The notes beneath the pieces were generated by a model. That model saw only the letters and a program-made list of their open reading frames with translations. It had not been told where the DNA came from and searched no databases. From Artemisia argyi (taxonomy: Eukaryota; Streptophyta; Magnoliopsida; Asterales; Asteraceae), in NCBI GenBank assembly GCA_030686995.1, contig CM060696.1, positions 113,661,949 through 113,725,948 on the forward strand: a DNA stretch of 64,000 bases. Reading direction: 5' to 3'. The translations under genes and the position numbers were made by a program. Positions 11,559 through 23,510 of this stretch are shown here, piece after piece. Each line of letters begins with the position of its first letter. Positions within the stretch are counted from its first letter, which is position 1.

Positions 11559-13248
11559 TTACAAGTTTTTGATTAGATGATCACCTGGCTGTGTCAATGA
11601 ATCAGGTCCCCCTGCAACTTGTAAGGAAAAGACTGAACAAAGACTTTCCGATGGCCCCTTTTTTGTTTCCATTCAAATGTCTGCAGCCAATCTTTGGACT
11701 CCTATATGTAATGCTCTAGTTTTGGGTTTCATGCTCTTATGCAAGATAGATTCTTGACTGCATAACTTTCGTGGATTCTGATATGAGCGGGTTAAAGTTG
11801 AATTTAGATGTACATTTACCTAATTATATGCTTGGATATTAAATTTTTTATATTTAGTTTGGTTAACAGGAACATCAATCATACCAGAGATCAACTCATT
11901 TGAAATTTTGGTTACACTACAATTTTCCCTAATGTTTTGTGTTCAGCTACAAGATACTGCTCGCTCTTTGAGCTACAGATTATCTTGAATAGCTTGGCCA
12001 AAATCGTTTTAAAATCCTTGTAGAATCAGACTTGCACAGAACATAAATTCAAACTGGACATGAAGCTTGCAATGAGAAAACTGTAATATAAGTTCTCGTC
12101 TTTAAAACGAGATACTCCAACACCAAAACACTGTTATCTAAACATGAGGTACTACGATCGATAAAAATGAAAAATCCTTGATTGACAGGCGGACACGATC
12201 ACACAAATGCAAGTTAAGCTAAGGCATTTCAGACGACTTAAAAGTATTTGTGTGTATATTAACCCAATGTTTATTACATAATCTGTAGTTAATTTGGCTT
12301 AGTTTCTCTGCTATTTGGAGTTTATCATTCCACAACATGGTGTGTCATGCAACAAAAATAAGGTTAAATAAAAAATTATGCTGATTTAAGCAAGATATGG
12401 GATATAGACTAAAACTGAATGCAAATCCAACAAGAACAAATGACTTATACCCACAATCCATTTTGTTGTCTTACCTGCTTAAGGTTTTGGTCTGTGGCCA
12501 ATAGTCCTCAAGATGGGAACCTTTCAGCATCCCTCCCACAAGAAACCACAACCGCACTAGAGACAACACAGAATATGTTTCCATGAACTGATTAATGTAG
12601 CCCACACGCTTGTTAGAAAAATAACTCCTCTTTCTCCATTAAGGATAGAATACGATCCATTTCAATAAAAAAGGCAAGCGAGCCACAATAAAGTAAAAAA
12701 AGGAGATGACAACAATTGGTGAAGCACAAGGAGATGACAACAATAAAGTAAAAAAAGGCAATCATGCATCAATAAAACTGTGGGTCAACGAAAGGGGATG
12801 GTCATTGCATTCCTCAGCTTTATTAAAGAGCCAAGCGAGCCACAACCAACTTGGTAAGTAACACATAAACCAGGCAACAACCATAGTTCTGGTTTGGCTA
12901 AAAAACAACAATTCTTTCACAGGGACCAAGCGTTCTATTGTGAAACTTGAAAAGTTCTAAATTCAAAAAAGAAAGAAAAAACAAAAGAACTGTCTGTTTC
13001 ACAAGAGCAATCTCGCATAATAAATGAATCAGCCTTACCCTCCTGTTGAAGTTGGACTTCACTTGGAAAATAAAGCAAATCAACTTCCACCCATGCCACT
13101 AATCAAGATATGGGTTCATCTATAGTCGTTTAGCTTCTCCACCACCCAGATCTTTAGAATAACTTATCTAGCCTTGTACTATTTCTGCAATTTCACACAG
13201 CTCTTTGAAATGCCTGACATGTCCTTTTTATTAGTTATTGGAATGCTT
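11559..13248. other. Intergenic between convergent genes, no clear gene
   Basis: Contains the 3' UTR of the + strand gene and probably the 3' UTR of the minus-strand gene that follows. A minus-strand segment, about 12477-12590, ends in a good donor (AAGCAG|GTAAGA) and could be a UTR or non-coding exon. Short direct repeats (gagatgacaacaat, gcgagccacaa) lie at 12670-12850. No coding frame convinces. Confidence 0.4.
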
Positions 13249-14917
13249 TTAATAAGAATCACAGATGACCCGCCTTCGATTTGTTTCTGGAGGACCCTGA
13301 AAAAATATAAACCCATGAGCGGAGAGAACATACTTTGTTTTACCTACAGTCATATACTGATGAGGAAAATATGTACTATGAGATAAGATCACATGCCTTT
13401 TTTCTTGTACTTGGCTGCAATTATCCTGTTTATTTTCACTGGTACCTGCCATCGCCTTCCCTTGGTCATGCCCCTACACAAGTATATACATGGAATCGAT
13501 AAAACTGAATAACGAACTACATGACTCAGTTGCACTACTAAAATAGCTACAAAGGGAAAAGCTGCAAGTTGTGTAAGCAATGTTAATTATGTCGAATATG
13601 CTTATGACAGTCATCTTAAAAGATGGGTGATGACTTTATGACTTCAATGGGGTGATTAGAAAACCATCTAAAGTAGCACAACACTCGTCACTAGCATGTT
13701 AGTTAGGAAAATTGAACCTGCGCCTTTCAAAACGTTCGGTGCAACAGACTTAGTAAAGGGTGCAATGCATAAGTTAGCAGAAATGCCCCTTAGTGCTACT
13801 TAGGAATGATATCATTCTACCTTCTAGTCTTCTACAGAAAGCATAGCAGTTAAGCTATTTCACATACAAAATCTGTACACACATATATCTAGATAGGAGT
13901 AGCACTAGCTGTAACAGTTTTCATAAGTTAGCTAGGAGGTATATATAGGAGGCCACTCAAACCATACTGATACAAAGGAAACACCAAGACAAAGAAACAG
14001 AGGCGGAAACATAATTAATGTAGACGCACAGAGCGTACTTAGATAATGGGTATAGATAATGCATTTTCCCCAATAAAGAAACAACGCATTCAAAAGAAAT
14101 CCACAAACAAAAATCATGAAGACCACACGTATTAACAATCTAAATTTCTAACACACAACATACTTTTCACAGGCTAAGCCTGAATAGTTTTTACCTGAGC
14201 ACATTTTGATCGAACCATAGTCTTTCCCTTGTCTACCCTCAGCCTCATCTCACTATTTTCATCTAGACTCTTCTTTCTAGATCGTCTCTTTGATCCCTTG
14301 CCTTTCTTATCCCCAACTTTACTAGCGTTCTTTCTCCTGTGCAACATCTTCTCAAGCTTCCAAGATGGAAGACTAGTATCAATAACCGTAAACTCTGTTT
14401 GCGAACACCCCAAAAGATCCAAATGACCTTTCTCTTCTACAGGATCCGCCACCTTAAAATCTTGATCGACTTTCTTGACGGTACGTACAGTACGTTTACG
14501 CTTACGATTCCAAATCAAAGGCGCCAGCAATGAATTTCCGTCTGCATTTTTAGATTCAACAATGATTTTAGGGCATTGTTGTTCCTTGCAAATATCCTCA
14601 CCATCTTCATCTTTGTCAGGTTGGAGTATTACAGACTCAATGCACGTTTTGGAATCATCTTTTCTGATAGAGCAAATAAAGGCCTCGAAGCCCATCTTAT
14701 CAGTATCCGGGAAGCCTCTGGAGATCCGGAGGCGGCGGAGCCAATCAGATGTTCCGGGAGTGTTTGGGAGGGAGCAAGACATTGATTGTAAGTGATCAAG
14801 ATGATCGAAACGAACAGGGAAAGGAGGAGGCTGACAAGATGGCGCCGGGGATGCAAAAAGTAGTTTGGAGGCGGAAGTAGAAGATATAGGATGTGAATTT
14901 AGGGTTTTAGAATCCAT
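13249..14917 (-). CDS. Uncharacterised basic protein, WLxRLRxSxGF / TVIDTS family, copy 1
   Basis: The main exon runs from ATG 14917 down to 14195 (241 aa). Upstream in-frame ATGs exist to 15061, but this start is at the onset of Ser/Pro-rich sequence like that of its paralogue at 16146-16880. Conserved blocks are SDWLRRLRISRGF (about residues 63-75) and TEFTVIDTSLPSWKLEKML followed by RRKNASKVGD (about residues 174-203). Lys/Arg clusters (KRKRTVRTVKK, KGSKRRSRKK) look like nuclear localisation signals. The exon stops at a donor (GCTCAG|GTAAAA). Candidate downstream exons start at 13473 (TTGTGTAG|GGG) and 13296-13249 (TTTTTTCAG|GGT, ending TAA), but the intermediate donor is unclear. If the donor is ignored the frame ends at 14174. 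Function unknown. Confidence 0.55.
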
Positions 14918-15061
14918 AATCGGAAGGTGTGGATTTATAGTGAGAAAATGCGCAATCGAAAGTTTCGGATGCTGTCCAAAAGTTTTGAAATGCACACTTC
15001 GGGTGTATATAGTTTCAAATTGAACACTCTTAATCCAAAAGAATTTCCAATGCACAATCAA

Positions 15062-16145
15062 GACACGCCACCTTTCTAAGATAACGATTTGTTACACATT
15101 TTGGTTGAATTGAATGATTTAGAGTCAGAACATGTTCTGTGCACATGTTTCATGATGAAGTGCACATCGTCTTATAAATATGAGTTGATAACCTACAGTG
15201 GCTCTTGATGGCTCAAAACCGAATTGGAACATCATTTTGTTCTAAATTAGTCTTTTTAGGGAGCATCCATGAAGAGGGGAAAAAAAGAAAAGAAAGCATG
15301 TCACCTAACTACAAATCACAATTTGTTAATTGATATGCATAAATCTATAACTAGTGATTAGATACCATAAAAGTCATCTTTCCGCTATCCAATATGGATG
15401 TGCAATTACAAACAATGTAACAAATCCCATTAACGCACAATTACACAAGAGCTTATAAGTTGTGCTAACAAAATATTTTACCAAACTAACACATCAATAT
15501 AGATGAGCTAATTAAACTATGTAGACGGCTATTAGCCTATTACTATTTAAAACAAACGCTACTAGATCTGTTGCACTGTAAATGTGCAATCTAAATTGGT
15601 CTAAGATGATTCACATCAGTCAGTTCATCATGCCAAGTTTGTTTATGACAACCATCTATATAGATGGCATACGACCTACAAAAGGTTACAGAACAGCATG
15701 TAAAGTAGCTCATCAGACATTAATAGCATTTTGATCAAAAAACTAAACCTTTTAAAAGGTGTAATTGTATCTAAATCGTCCGTGCACATCATCTTTGCAA
15801 TGCACAAAGTTATCAGCTACTTAATTTAGTGCTACTCAAACATGATAATCGCTGTCTTATACCTTCTCAAAAAACAAGCCAAGCTATAACTTATTTCATA
15901 GGCACCGGCAAGTCGACAACTCATAGATACAAAGCGAATAAGATGGGAACATAGCTTAATTGGTTATAGCTTATAAATAAAAGATCTCCATAACTAAGGA
16001 AATGATCCACATTCACATACTATGATCTAAACTACAATGCAAATGATCTTAACATCGAGTCTACTGTCATCAATAAACAACTAAGCTAACATAACATATC
16101 ATAGCTACACACATTCAAACGAAATCGATCACGACAACTAAAGAG
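15062..16145. other. Spacer between the two paralogues
   Basis: AT-rich, with no open frame of note. It would contain the promoter of the 13249-14917 gene and the 3' UTR or last intron of the 16146-16880 gene. I searched for a counterpart of the candidate downstream exons of copy 1 and did not find one. Confidence 0.4.
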
Positions 16146-16880
16146 CTATACCTGAACAAACTTCAACTTCTTCTTTTTCTTCTTCATTTTCTCACCGTTC
16201 TCATCCCGCGCCCCACACAACTTCAACTTCTTCTTCTTATTCATATTCTCCCCGTCCCCACCCCCATCTTTCCGCTTCCTATTTACATTTACATCCCCAA
16301 CTCTCCACACATTATTCCTCCTATACAACACCTTGTCAAACTTCCAACTCGCCACACTCGTATCTATAACCGTCACTTCCGTCTCCGTAAACCCCCTAAA
16401 ATCCTCCTCCCATTCCCCCTCCTCTACACATTCCCTAACTTTCGTCGCTTTTTTCGCCGAAATGCATAATTCAGGTCTAATTTGTTTCCTACTAGTCCTC
16501 ACTTTCGGCGAACTCGAAACAAACGAGTTTTTCGCCGAAACGCATGGTTTCGGGTTAGTTTGCTTCCTACTGGTTTTGGGTTTTGATATTTGGTTGGTGG
16601 GTGTGCCGAAACAAAAGAGGTCTGACAAGACGTTGGTGATGACGTCATGCTGTGGTAAAGGTTGAATGGCGACGTCAGCGTGAGGAGGTGGAATGGGGGT
16701 TGGTGGGGATTGGGGGAGGGAAGTGGAGAGGAAGTGTTCGAGGTTGGTGTAAGTGGAGTCGTCTGTGAAGCCTTTGGATGTACGGAGGCGGGTCAGCCAG
16801 TCGGATGGTGGTGGTGGTGGTGATGGTGATGACGTCACGGTGGTTTGTGGTGGTATTTGGGTTTGGGTTTCGGTGGTCAT
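16146..16880 (-). CDS. Uncharacterised basic protein, WLxRLRxSxGF / TVIDTS family, copy 2
   Basis: A single frame of 244 aa. It is Pro/Thr-rich at the start, then has SDWLTRLRTSKGF (about residues 26-38), two copies of an RTSRKQ..P..CISAKK-like repeat (about residues 103-145), TEVTVIDTSVASWKFDKVL with RRNNVWRVGD (about residues 166-195), and a Lys-rich tail (KKKKLKL, KKKKKKLKF). It matches the protein encoded at 13249-14917 in order and spacing of the two conserved blocks, so they are tandem paralogues in the same direction. The last codons FVQ|GTATAG sit where the paralogue has a splice donor, so a further exon may exist or the retained intron start may now serve as the C-terminus. Nuclear location is inferred from the Lys clusters. 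Confidence 0.65.
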   Translation of the reverse strand: MTTETQTQIPPQTTVTSSPSPPPPPSDWLTRLRTSKGFTDDSTYTNLEHFLSTSLPQSPPTPIPPPHADVAIQPLPQHDVITNVLSDLFCFGTPTNQISKPKTSRKQTNPKPCVSAKNSFVSSSPKVRTSRKQIRPELCISAKKATKVRECVEEGEWEEDFRGFTETEVTVIDTSVASWKFDKVLYRRNNVWRVGDVNVNRKRKDGGGDGENMNKKKKLKLCGARDENGEKMKKKKKKLKFVQV

Positions 16881-16986
16881 GATTGATGAGTCATTTGATG
16901 AAAGGGGGAGTGTTTGGAACAGGTGGAGTGTAAAGTGTTTTAAAGTACACAGGCTTGTGTTCTCAAGTTTTTAAAATAAAAGGAAA

Positions 16987-17779
16987 GAGTTAATTACAAA
17001 TTTAGTCCATGTGTTTTACAACTTTTTTTACTTTTTGTCTTTTAACTTTAATAATTACACAGCCTGTTTATGTGGTTGTCTGTTTATAACGGATCAGTCA
17101 TTTGACAGTTAAGGTGCTCTTTGTATTTTAAGAGATTCTAAGTTCGAATCCGAATATCATTTTTGAATATTAAAAGATGGTCTAAGAGTCTGAACCTGAT
17201 TTATTTTTGATAATTTGTTTTTGTAAATGTCTGAATATACAAAAGAACGACCATACTAACACCACTCAATCCTAACTTGTTAAATAATTTGTTGGGAATG
17301 AAAAAATCATGCCCATGCAAATACCATATCATTTAACTTTTTAACATTTATAGAAGTGGAAAAATTAGGAAATAAAAGGTTGTCTATCGTTTTGATGTTG
17401 GGTTTGACTCTTTTTTGTTGACCTTTGGATTTGGTTCATATGTACTGTTAAAAAAAAGAAGGTTGTTTACTTTTTTTTGGATAGATATTTAGCCCGTATG
17501 TTTTGATCTTAGTAGTGTTCTTGATTGTTTATGAGTTTGCTTTTAAAAGAAAAATAAATAAAAGAGAAAAAAGAGGTTGAAGATAAGGTATAAAATGACA
17601 AAATACCCTCGCATGACTTGCACGTGTGAGATTTAACGAAAGATTTTTAACGAATTAACGGTCAAAGGACTGGTCCGTTAGAAATGGACAACCATAGGGA
17701 TGGGCGGTGTATTTATTTTATTTTAAAGGACGAAAGGTAAAAAGGTGTAAATAACAGTGACGATTTATGTAATTAACTC
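16987..17779. mobile_element. Mutator-like MITE upstream of copy 2
   Basis: The inverted termini GAGTTAATTACA and GTAATTAACTC enclose 793 bp. They are flanked by near-identical 9-bp direct repeats, AAAAGGAAA (16978-16986) and TAAAGGAAA (17780-17788); nine bases is the Mutator-class duplication length. Subterminal words also mirror each other (aacggatcagtcatttgacagttaa versus gttaacgg..ggactggtccgtt type). It sits about 100 bp before the start codon at 16880, within the likely promoter. Confidence 0.6.
17100..17200 (+). other. Possible tRNA-like box B inside the MITE
   Basis: AGTTCGAATCCG near 17142 matches a polymerase III box B (GTTCGAATCC). No convincing box A lies upstream and no target duplication was found, so a SINE is only a possibility. 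Confidence 0.2.
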
Positions 17780-18642
17780 TAAAGGAAAAAAATAAGAAGA
17801 AATGGGAAAGTAACGATAATGTTTGTTTGTATCTTAAGATAAATAAAAGGAAAATGAAAGTAACAATAACTTATGTTCTTAAATCGAAGGAATAAAGAAA
17901 ATAATTTGTTCAAATTACATGTATGTCATTTAGTTGTTATTGCTAAATTTTTTAAAACTGGCATATTAGTTTTTAAACAAAATGTATTAATGTTCTCTTT
18001 CCCCTTCCTCCTAAAAATGGGTTGAATAATTTTTTAAGAAAAAATTTCTAATTTTTCTCCCCAATTCCCTTTGCTTTCTTTAAAAAAATCCCCTCAAATT
18101 TTAACTCAATAACACAGCGTTCGGGTTTATGATTAGTTTTTTCTCTAGCTTTGACAAACTTTTAATTTGATTTTTGCTCAAACAGTACATTTGTTTGTCA
18201 GAATCAAGCTTGTTAAGATCAAGATTATTTTAAATTCGAATTTTAATTCGCATCATATTTTATAAGCAAGAGATTGAGATTCAATCGGGATGAAGAGATC
18301 ATATCCTAATGTCATAGTATCTCAAGAGGAAACTTTTACTAGCGCTCCGCCGCGGGGCGCAGGGTTTTACGTAAAATTTTATTTTGGTTTTACAAAATTT
18401 TCTAAATTTAACTCCGGGATCATTTTTTCTGAAATCGGTAGGTAACTACAATGACTATTTATTTCATTTTTTGTCACACAAATAGTCCCCACATTTAACC
18501 TAGGGAATGCGTCTTTAATCGCACGTGTTTCTTACACAAACAAATCCTAAATTGAACCTAGGACTGTTTCTGTAATCACAAGTAATTGGAGAAATGTTTT
18601 TACAAAGTTAAGGACTTTCTTGGCAACACACGTAAACCGGAA

Positions 18643-18646
<4 letters not shown>

Positions 18647-18677
<31 letters not shown>
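18647..18677. repeat. Poly-T tract
   Basis: A 31-base T-run. Confidence 0.9.
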
Positions 18678-18682
<5 letters not shown>

Positions 18683-18777
18683 AACAATCATTAGATTTCA
18701 TTAGTTTTTTTTGGTATCTCTGCCCGAGGATGCGACACTATCTCGAGTCAACAACTAACAAACTAACCCGCCGTTCA

Positions 18778-18834
<57 letters not shown>
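18778..18834. repeat. (AAT)n microsatellite
   Basis: About 19 uninterrupted AAT/TAA units. Confidence 0.95.
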
Positions 18835-19413
18835 GACAAGGACCTATCTCGCGTTCTTTAAAGGATTGTGTTTGTAATCGTAAGGAAATCACATGGCCAT
18901 TTTTTTTCTCATTTTTTGTTTGATGTTTACTATTTAATGAATAGTGAGGTATGACAAATGTCTATATTTAAATTTAAAATTAAAATACATGTTGTTTTTT
19001 AAATTAAAAACCAAATGGAAATCATGAAAAATTTAAAGGTCACGAAATAAAAACAATAGCTCAATACAACTCTTAAAAAAAAGGGTTACTAAAAATTGTA
19101 AAACTCGATTTTTGGCATCTTGTAATAAGATGACTTAATTCTTTTTTTCTTATTAGGTGTTTAAATTTTATTAAACTTAATCTAATTTTTTTTCTTCGTT
19201 TTTTAGCTTAAGAATTTGAAAAAAGTAAGATCAGATTTGGTTTAGATCTTATGGTCAAAGATCAGAATCCTCTTTATATCTTACATTTGCAAATATCTCA
19301 CATATGATCAACACTCTTTTTCTTTATAATATTGTAAATTCGTGAGATGTTAAGATAAAGATTGAGATTTTAATAACCATTATCAAAATGAAGATTAAGA
19401 TGTTAAGATGATG

Positions 19414-19591
19414 GTTTTTTTGAACGGCTTGTTAGTTGTTAGTGGTTTATGTCCAGCTGTGACATCTAATAGGGCAGTATGCTGACCCTGAGACCCGCTT
19501 GCTACTCCTTTGTCGCCTGAAGGATTAAAAGTCCTGGGTGAGACTCGAACTTGAGATCTCTCCTAGCCAAACATCCTTTCCCCAAAGCACC
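19414..19591 (-). mobile_element. tRNA-derived SINE, minus strand, with target duplication
   Basis: Read on the minus strand it has a box B-like AAGTTCGAGTCTCACCC near its 5' end and ends in a short A-run (the T-run at 19415-19421). The flanks are TTAAGATGATG (19403-19413) and TTAAAATGATG (19592-19602), an 11-bp duplication with one mismatch. Length (178 bp), orientation of tail and duplication all fit a SINE. Box A is not obvious. Confidence 0.6.
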
Positions 19592-19890
19592 TTAAAATGA
19601 TGATTGAGATCTCACCAACCCATACTTCCAACATTTAGGTTACGGTCTATAGTAGAACACATCCACAGGACCACATCGTATAAGTCAAACAATGTGTGCA
19701 ATCATTCATTACAAGTAATCTAAAGTAGACACATCCTAAGCACTATAATAAGTCTTCCTAAGTACCATTATATTGAATTATACATATTAAAAGCATTGCA
19801 TGAGTAGCGTAACACAAAGACCACAAATTCAGTGCACATCTCATATCTCTTTAATCATACAATTATACTAAAATGGTGTTTGATTTTTTA

Positions 19891-19893
<3 letters not shown>

Positions 19894-19939
<46 letters not shown>

Positions 19940-19981
19940 TACTCCGTAAGAGGCAATAAGTGACATAGACCTCTTAATACC

Positions 19982-20021
<40 letters not shown>
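19894..20021. repeat. Two (TTA)n microsatellites
   Basis: TTA repeats at about 19894-19939 and 19984-20021, separated by a unique 44-bp stretch. Confidence 0.9.
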
Positions 20022-21800
20022 TTGTCTTGTTTCAACTTTCTCTTTCGTATTCAAAGTAGGTTTAAATATAATCATTGTATATTTTTTGTTAGATAAGATG
20101 TAAAGATGATAACTATGTAAGAATTTGTATTTTGTTCAAATTAAAGGGTTTGGTTTACTGGACTCATATATCTCAACACTAACTTGACCCATTTAGTTAA
20201 TCGATTTGAAAAGTCCAATCTAAACTCTGGTTTGTTTATTTTTATCAAATAAGCAAGAGATTCAATATATATTTTGAAATACTTTTAACTTTTAATTGAC
20301 TATATTATAAAAGATTTAATAAAGTTTATTTCTCAAGTGAATGCAATCATTTTATATTTAAATTGTAATAATGATATTTTTATAAAACAAAAAGTTTTAT
20401 TTGACTCTGATTCAGATTTCTCAACCACTTATTCAGAGTAAGATGAAATCAGATTCAAATGTGCAAATCAGATTCAAACTCAAAGCCTTTTAATAAACAA
20501 ACAACTAAGCCTTCTAGTTTTTATTGATACACATTCATTTTATGTATTAGATAGTTGTATTTTAATTATTTACCGTATTACCTGTTTGTACACCAGCGTA
20601 TGCAAATCAACTTAAAAAAAAATAAAAAATTACGTATGCAATCAACTCGTACACTAGCGTGTTCAAATCAAAATAGTATAATATCTCATTGTTTTTATTC
20701 CCTACTTCTCATTCTATCTTTATACTTCTCATTCAGTTATTCGTTATATTAAATATCAAAACAATCCAAGAAATAGAACTCGAAAACAACGCCGACAACC
20801 AAACGTCCAAACACCCACACACCCAATTCAGAGTTCCGTCTCGGTCACTCACCACCTGTAAACTTTCGAGTCCCATCAGTTATTTACGGAACACAAAACC
20901 CACAATAGCAAAACCAAGCACTCATACCTCCACAACAACAACAACAAAATATGTATCAACCACAAATGTACCAACCACAAATGTACAAACCGCAAATGTA
21001 TCAACCACAAACATTTCACAATTCTTCATCGCCACCTCTACTTATTTCTCCCATTCATCCATTCATTGATGATGATTTTGAGGCTATGCCAAGTTATGAA
21101 CCTCAATATTCTCCATCTAACTCCATTGATGGTGACTCTATCGTCGAAGAAGTCATGTCCCCGAAGAAGAAGTCGTCAAAAAGATGTCTAAAAAAGACAA
21201 CAATGAACATCGTAACATTCCATAGACCGTTGAAGAAGAAATTGCATTGTGCAAAGGTTTGGTTTGCACATCAAGGTAGTTGTAAAGGTAATACGAAGAA
21301 AGCAAATGGGTTTTGGGTAGAGGTATTAAGTTACCTTGAGAAAGAAATAAATGTAACCGGTGTTCGATCCTACGATTCGTTAAATGGAAAATGGAAGAGT
21401 TTGCTTTCTAAAGTGGCTCAATTTTGTGGAACTTGCGTTAATGTGGTTTGAAGGACCTAAGGTGGTGCCAATGACTAGGATTACATCCAACAGGCACCTG
21501 AAGAATATTGTGCTGAGTATAGGGTACCTTTCAGACTTTTTCATGAGTGGATAATTTTAAAAGTGTGTCCAAAATGGAAGGATGTGGAAATTTGAAGAAG
21601 CAAAACAACAAGCTTTTAAGAAATTTAAGTCATCATGGTCTAGCTCGTTCAACACATCGGAGCAGCAAAAGGTGGTTTTAATCTCAATCAAATAGTCAGA
21701 GATAGGGAGGAAGAGGAGGTGCAAGAAGTTCGACCAATTGGCAAGGCTAAAGCGAAGAAGAAGTATCGGCATCATGCGTTATATCGACATCGTCAGCTGA

Positions 21801-23510
21801 TGAGGCGAAAAGTGTACCGCTTTTGGGGGGTCATTTAAGCCCGAATTCGTGATTATTTGATCAAATATTGCCCTAAATCGTTCCTTTTGTCATTTTAGGT
21901 ACTTTTGGAGAGAAATCTGGAAAAGGAAGCATTTTGGACGTTTTTGGAGCTAAAAAGTGAAGAAAACGACAAAGTCTCAAATTCTTGCTGGAAACAGTAC
22001 CTGACGGCGTCAAGGGTTTACTAGTGACGGCGTCAAGATTGGCAAAAGAGGTGGATGTAGAAAATACATGTGATGGCCCAGAACAATTTCAAAGCATTTT
22101 GGCCTGACGGCGTCACCAAGGCCATCAGGGTCAGAATACATGTGACGGCCCAGAGTTAAATTACACATGATGGCGTCAGGATTTAACCTGACGACGTCAG
22201 ATGTTATAAAGTGACGACGTCAGGAAGATGGCTTACACAAGAAGAAACCTTAGTGAAACCGTCACAAGATAATCAAGACAATCACAACTTGCGCGCAGAG
22301 TAGTTGATATTGTTTTGGTCATAACTTTTGCATACGAACTCGGATTTAGGTGATTCAAAAGCCCACGCGAAGAGGACGAAGAGATCTATAATTTGGTGAA
22401 GAAAAGTTGGTCTTGACACCGTCAAGGTTGGTCTGACGCCGTCATGATCGGGCCGGGCAGAAAACAGCCTATAGATATAACATCATAACTTCATTATTTT
22501 TAAGCCCTAAACCCTAAGGTCGATTCCTGGGTTTAGGTAGGTGTTTTTCCAGCAACTTAGAGGGTTTCAATCACTCCATAAACATCTTGTAATGGTTTGT
22601 TGATTCTATCTTAATCCATGTCTTCAATTATCATTATTGTTGCTTGTTCTTCATTAATTATGCTTGGCTAATTCATCCTGTGTCTACTTATGATTGTGTG
22701 AAACTTGTATATAATTGATTAGATCTTATTGATGTCTTGGTTGATGTTTGTGTCTATCTTCATCAATTAAGGTGTGACAACTTCAATGGGTCTAGTTGAT
22801 TTAGCTTATAATTCTTGATTCCTATTGTCTCTTGTTTGGTTGATTGAATTCGATGTTAGGCTTAAGAAAACTGGCAGACTTCCAATTGGTAACTTGCTTG
22901 AACGTCTTAAGAAACATGATCGGAGGTGTACTACGATTATATGGTTGTATTTAATGCATAAGCGAATTCTAGTGATCTCATGTTAGGAGCTTTTAGTCGG
23001 CTCGACATAGGAGTGAAGTAGGAGCTTATAAAGTTAGGGAAGATCGTACACGACCCTACGAATGGTATTAAGGAATACAACCCGTCAATTAAAACAAGGA
23101 TGTGACATCAATAGAAAAAATTGGATAGTTAGCAAGGAGTAACATATCATAGGTAGACATGCTTCACTTACCTTGTAGAACCTTAGTTTATTTTTCTTGC
23201 ACATTAGTTTAATTAGTAGCTTTTGGGTTAGTTGATTAGCAACTAATTCCGCCCCTCCTTCCAATACCCGAGATTTTCACTTGCTTTTCATAAAATATAA
23301 AAACACAAAAAGAATCATCTTTCACCTTTAGACCTAGTTAGATTAATTTCAATCCTAACAACACTATTCCTGAGTTGAATGATCAATCCCCCGATACTTG
23401 TCACTATACTATACTACAACGATCAGGTACACTGCCTGGTGGGGGTTGTAAGCTTCTCAAGATCCATTGAGAGGTAAAACCTGTTGCGAGGGCGCAATTC
23501 CCACGTATCA
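21801..23510. mobile_element. 1.7-kb solo LTR inserted in the Harbinger ORF1-like gene
   Basis: The inserted block begins TGAGGCGAAAAG and ends CACGTATCA. The flanks share TCAGCTG (21793-21799 and 23511-23517), and the host reading frame continues on both sides. The block is non-coding, contains 'aaccctaa' words, and has a cluster of TGAC-N3-GTCA palindromes (22009-22450). There is no second LTR, primer-binding site or pol, so it is a solo LTR. Orientation and lineage are not settled; the repeat flank is longer than the usual 5 bp. Confidence 0.6.
22009..22450. repeat. Dispersed array of TGAC-N3-GTCA palindromes
   Basis: By eye there are at least seven near-palindromes of the form TGACGGCGTCA, TGACGACGTCA, TGACGCCGTCA or TGACACCGTCA, plus one-off variants (GATGGCGTCAGG, tgacggccc). 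Spacing is irregular. Each is two TGAC half-sites facing each other, the core recognised by TGA-type bZIP factors. Confidence 0.7.

Larger units (their letters stand above)
17789..19402. other. Repeat-rich intergenic DNA
   Basis: No gene seen. It contains a GC-rich block, CTAGCGCTCCGCCGCGGGG near 18340, of the kind that marks transposon ends. It also has a poly-T tract (18647-18677) and an (AAT)n microsatellite (18778-18834). Confidence 0.5.

Noticed and set aside
18778..20021. CRISPR-like periodicity
   Set aside because: The repeats are trinucleotide microsatellites without spacers, and this is plant DNA.
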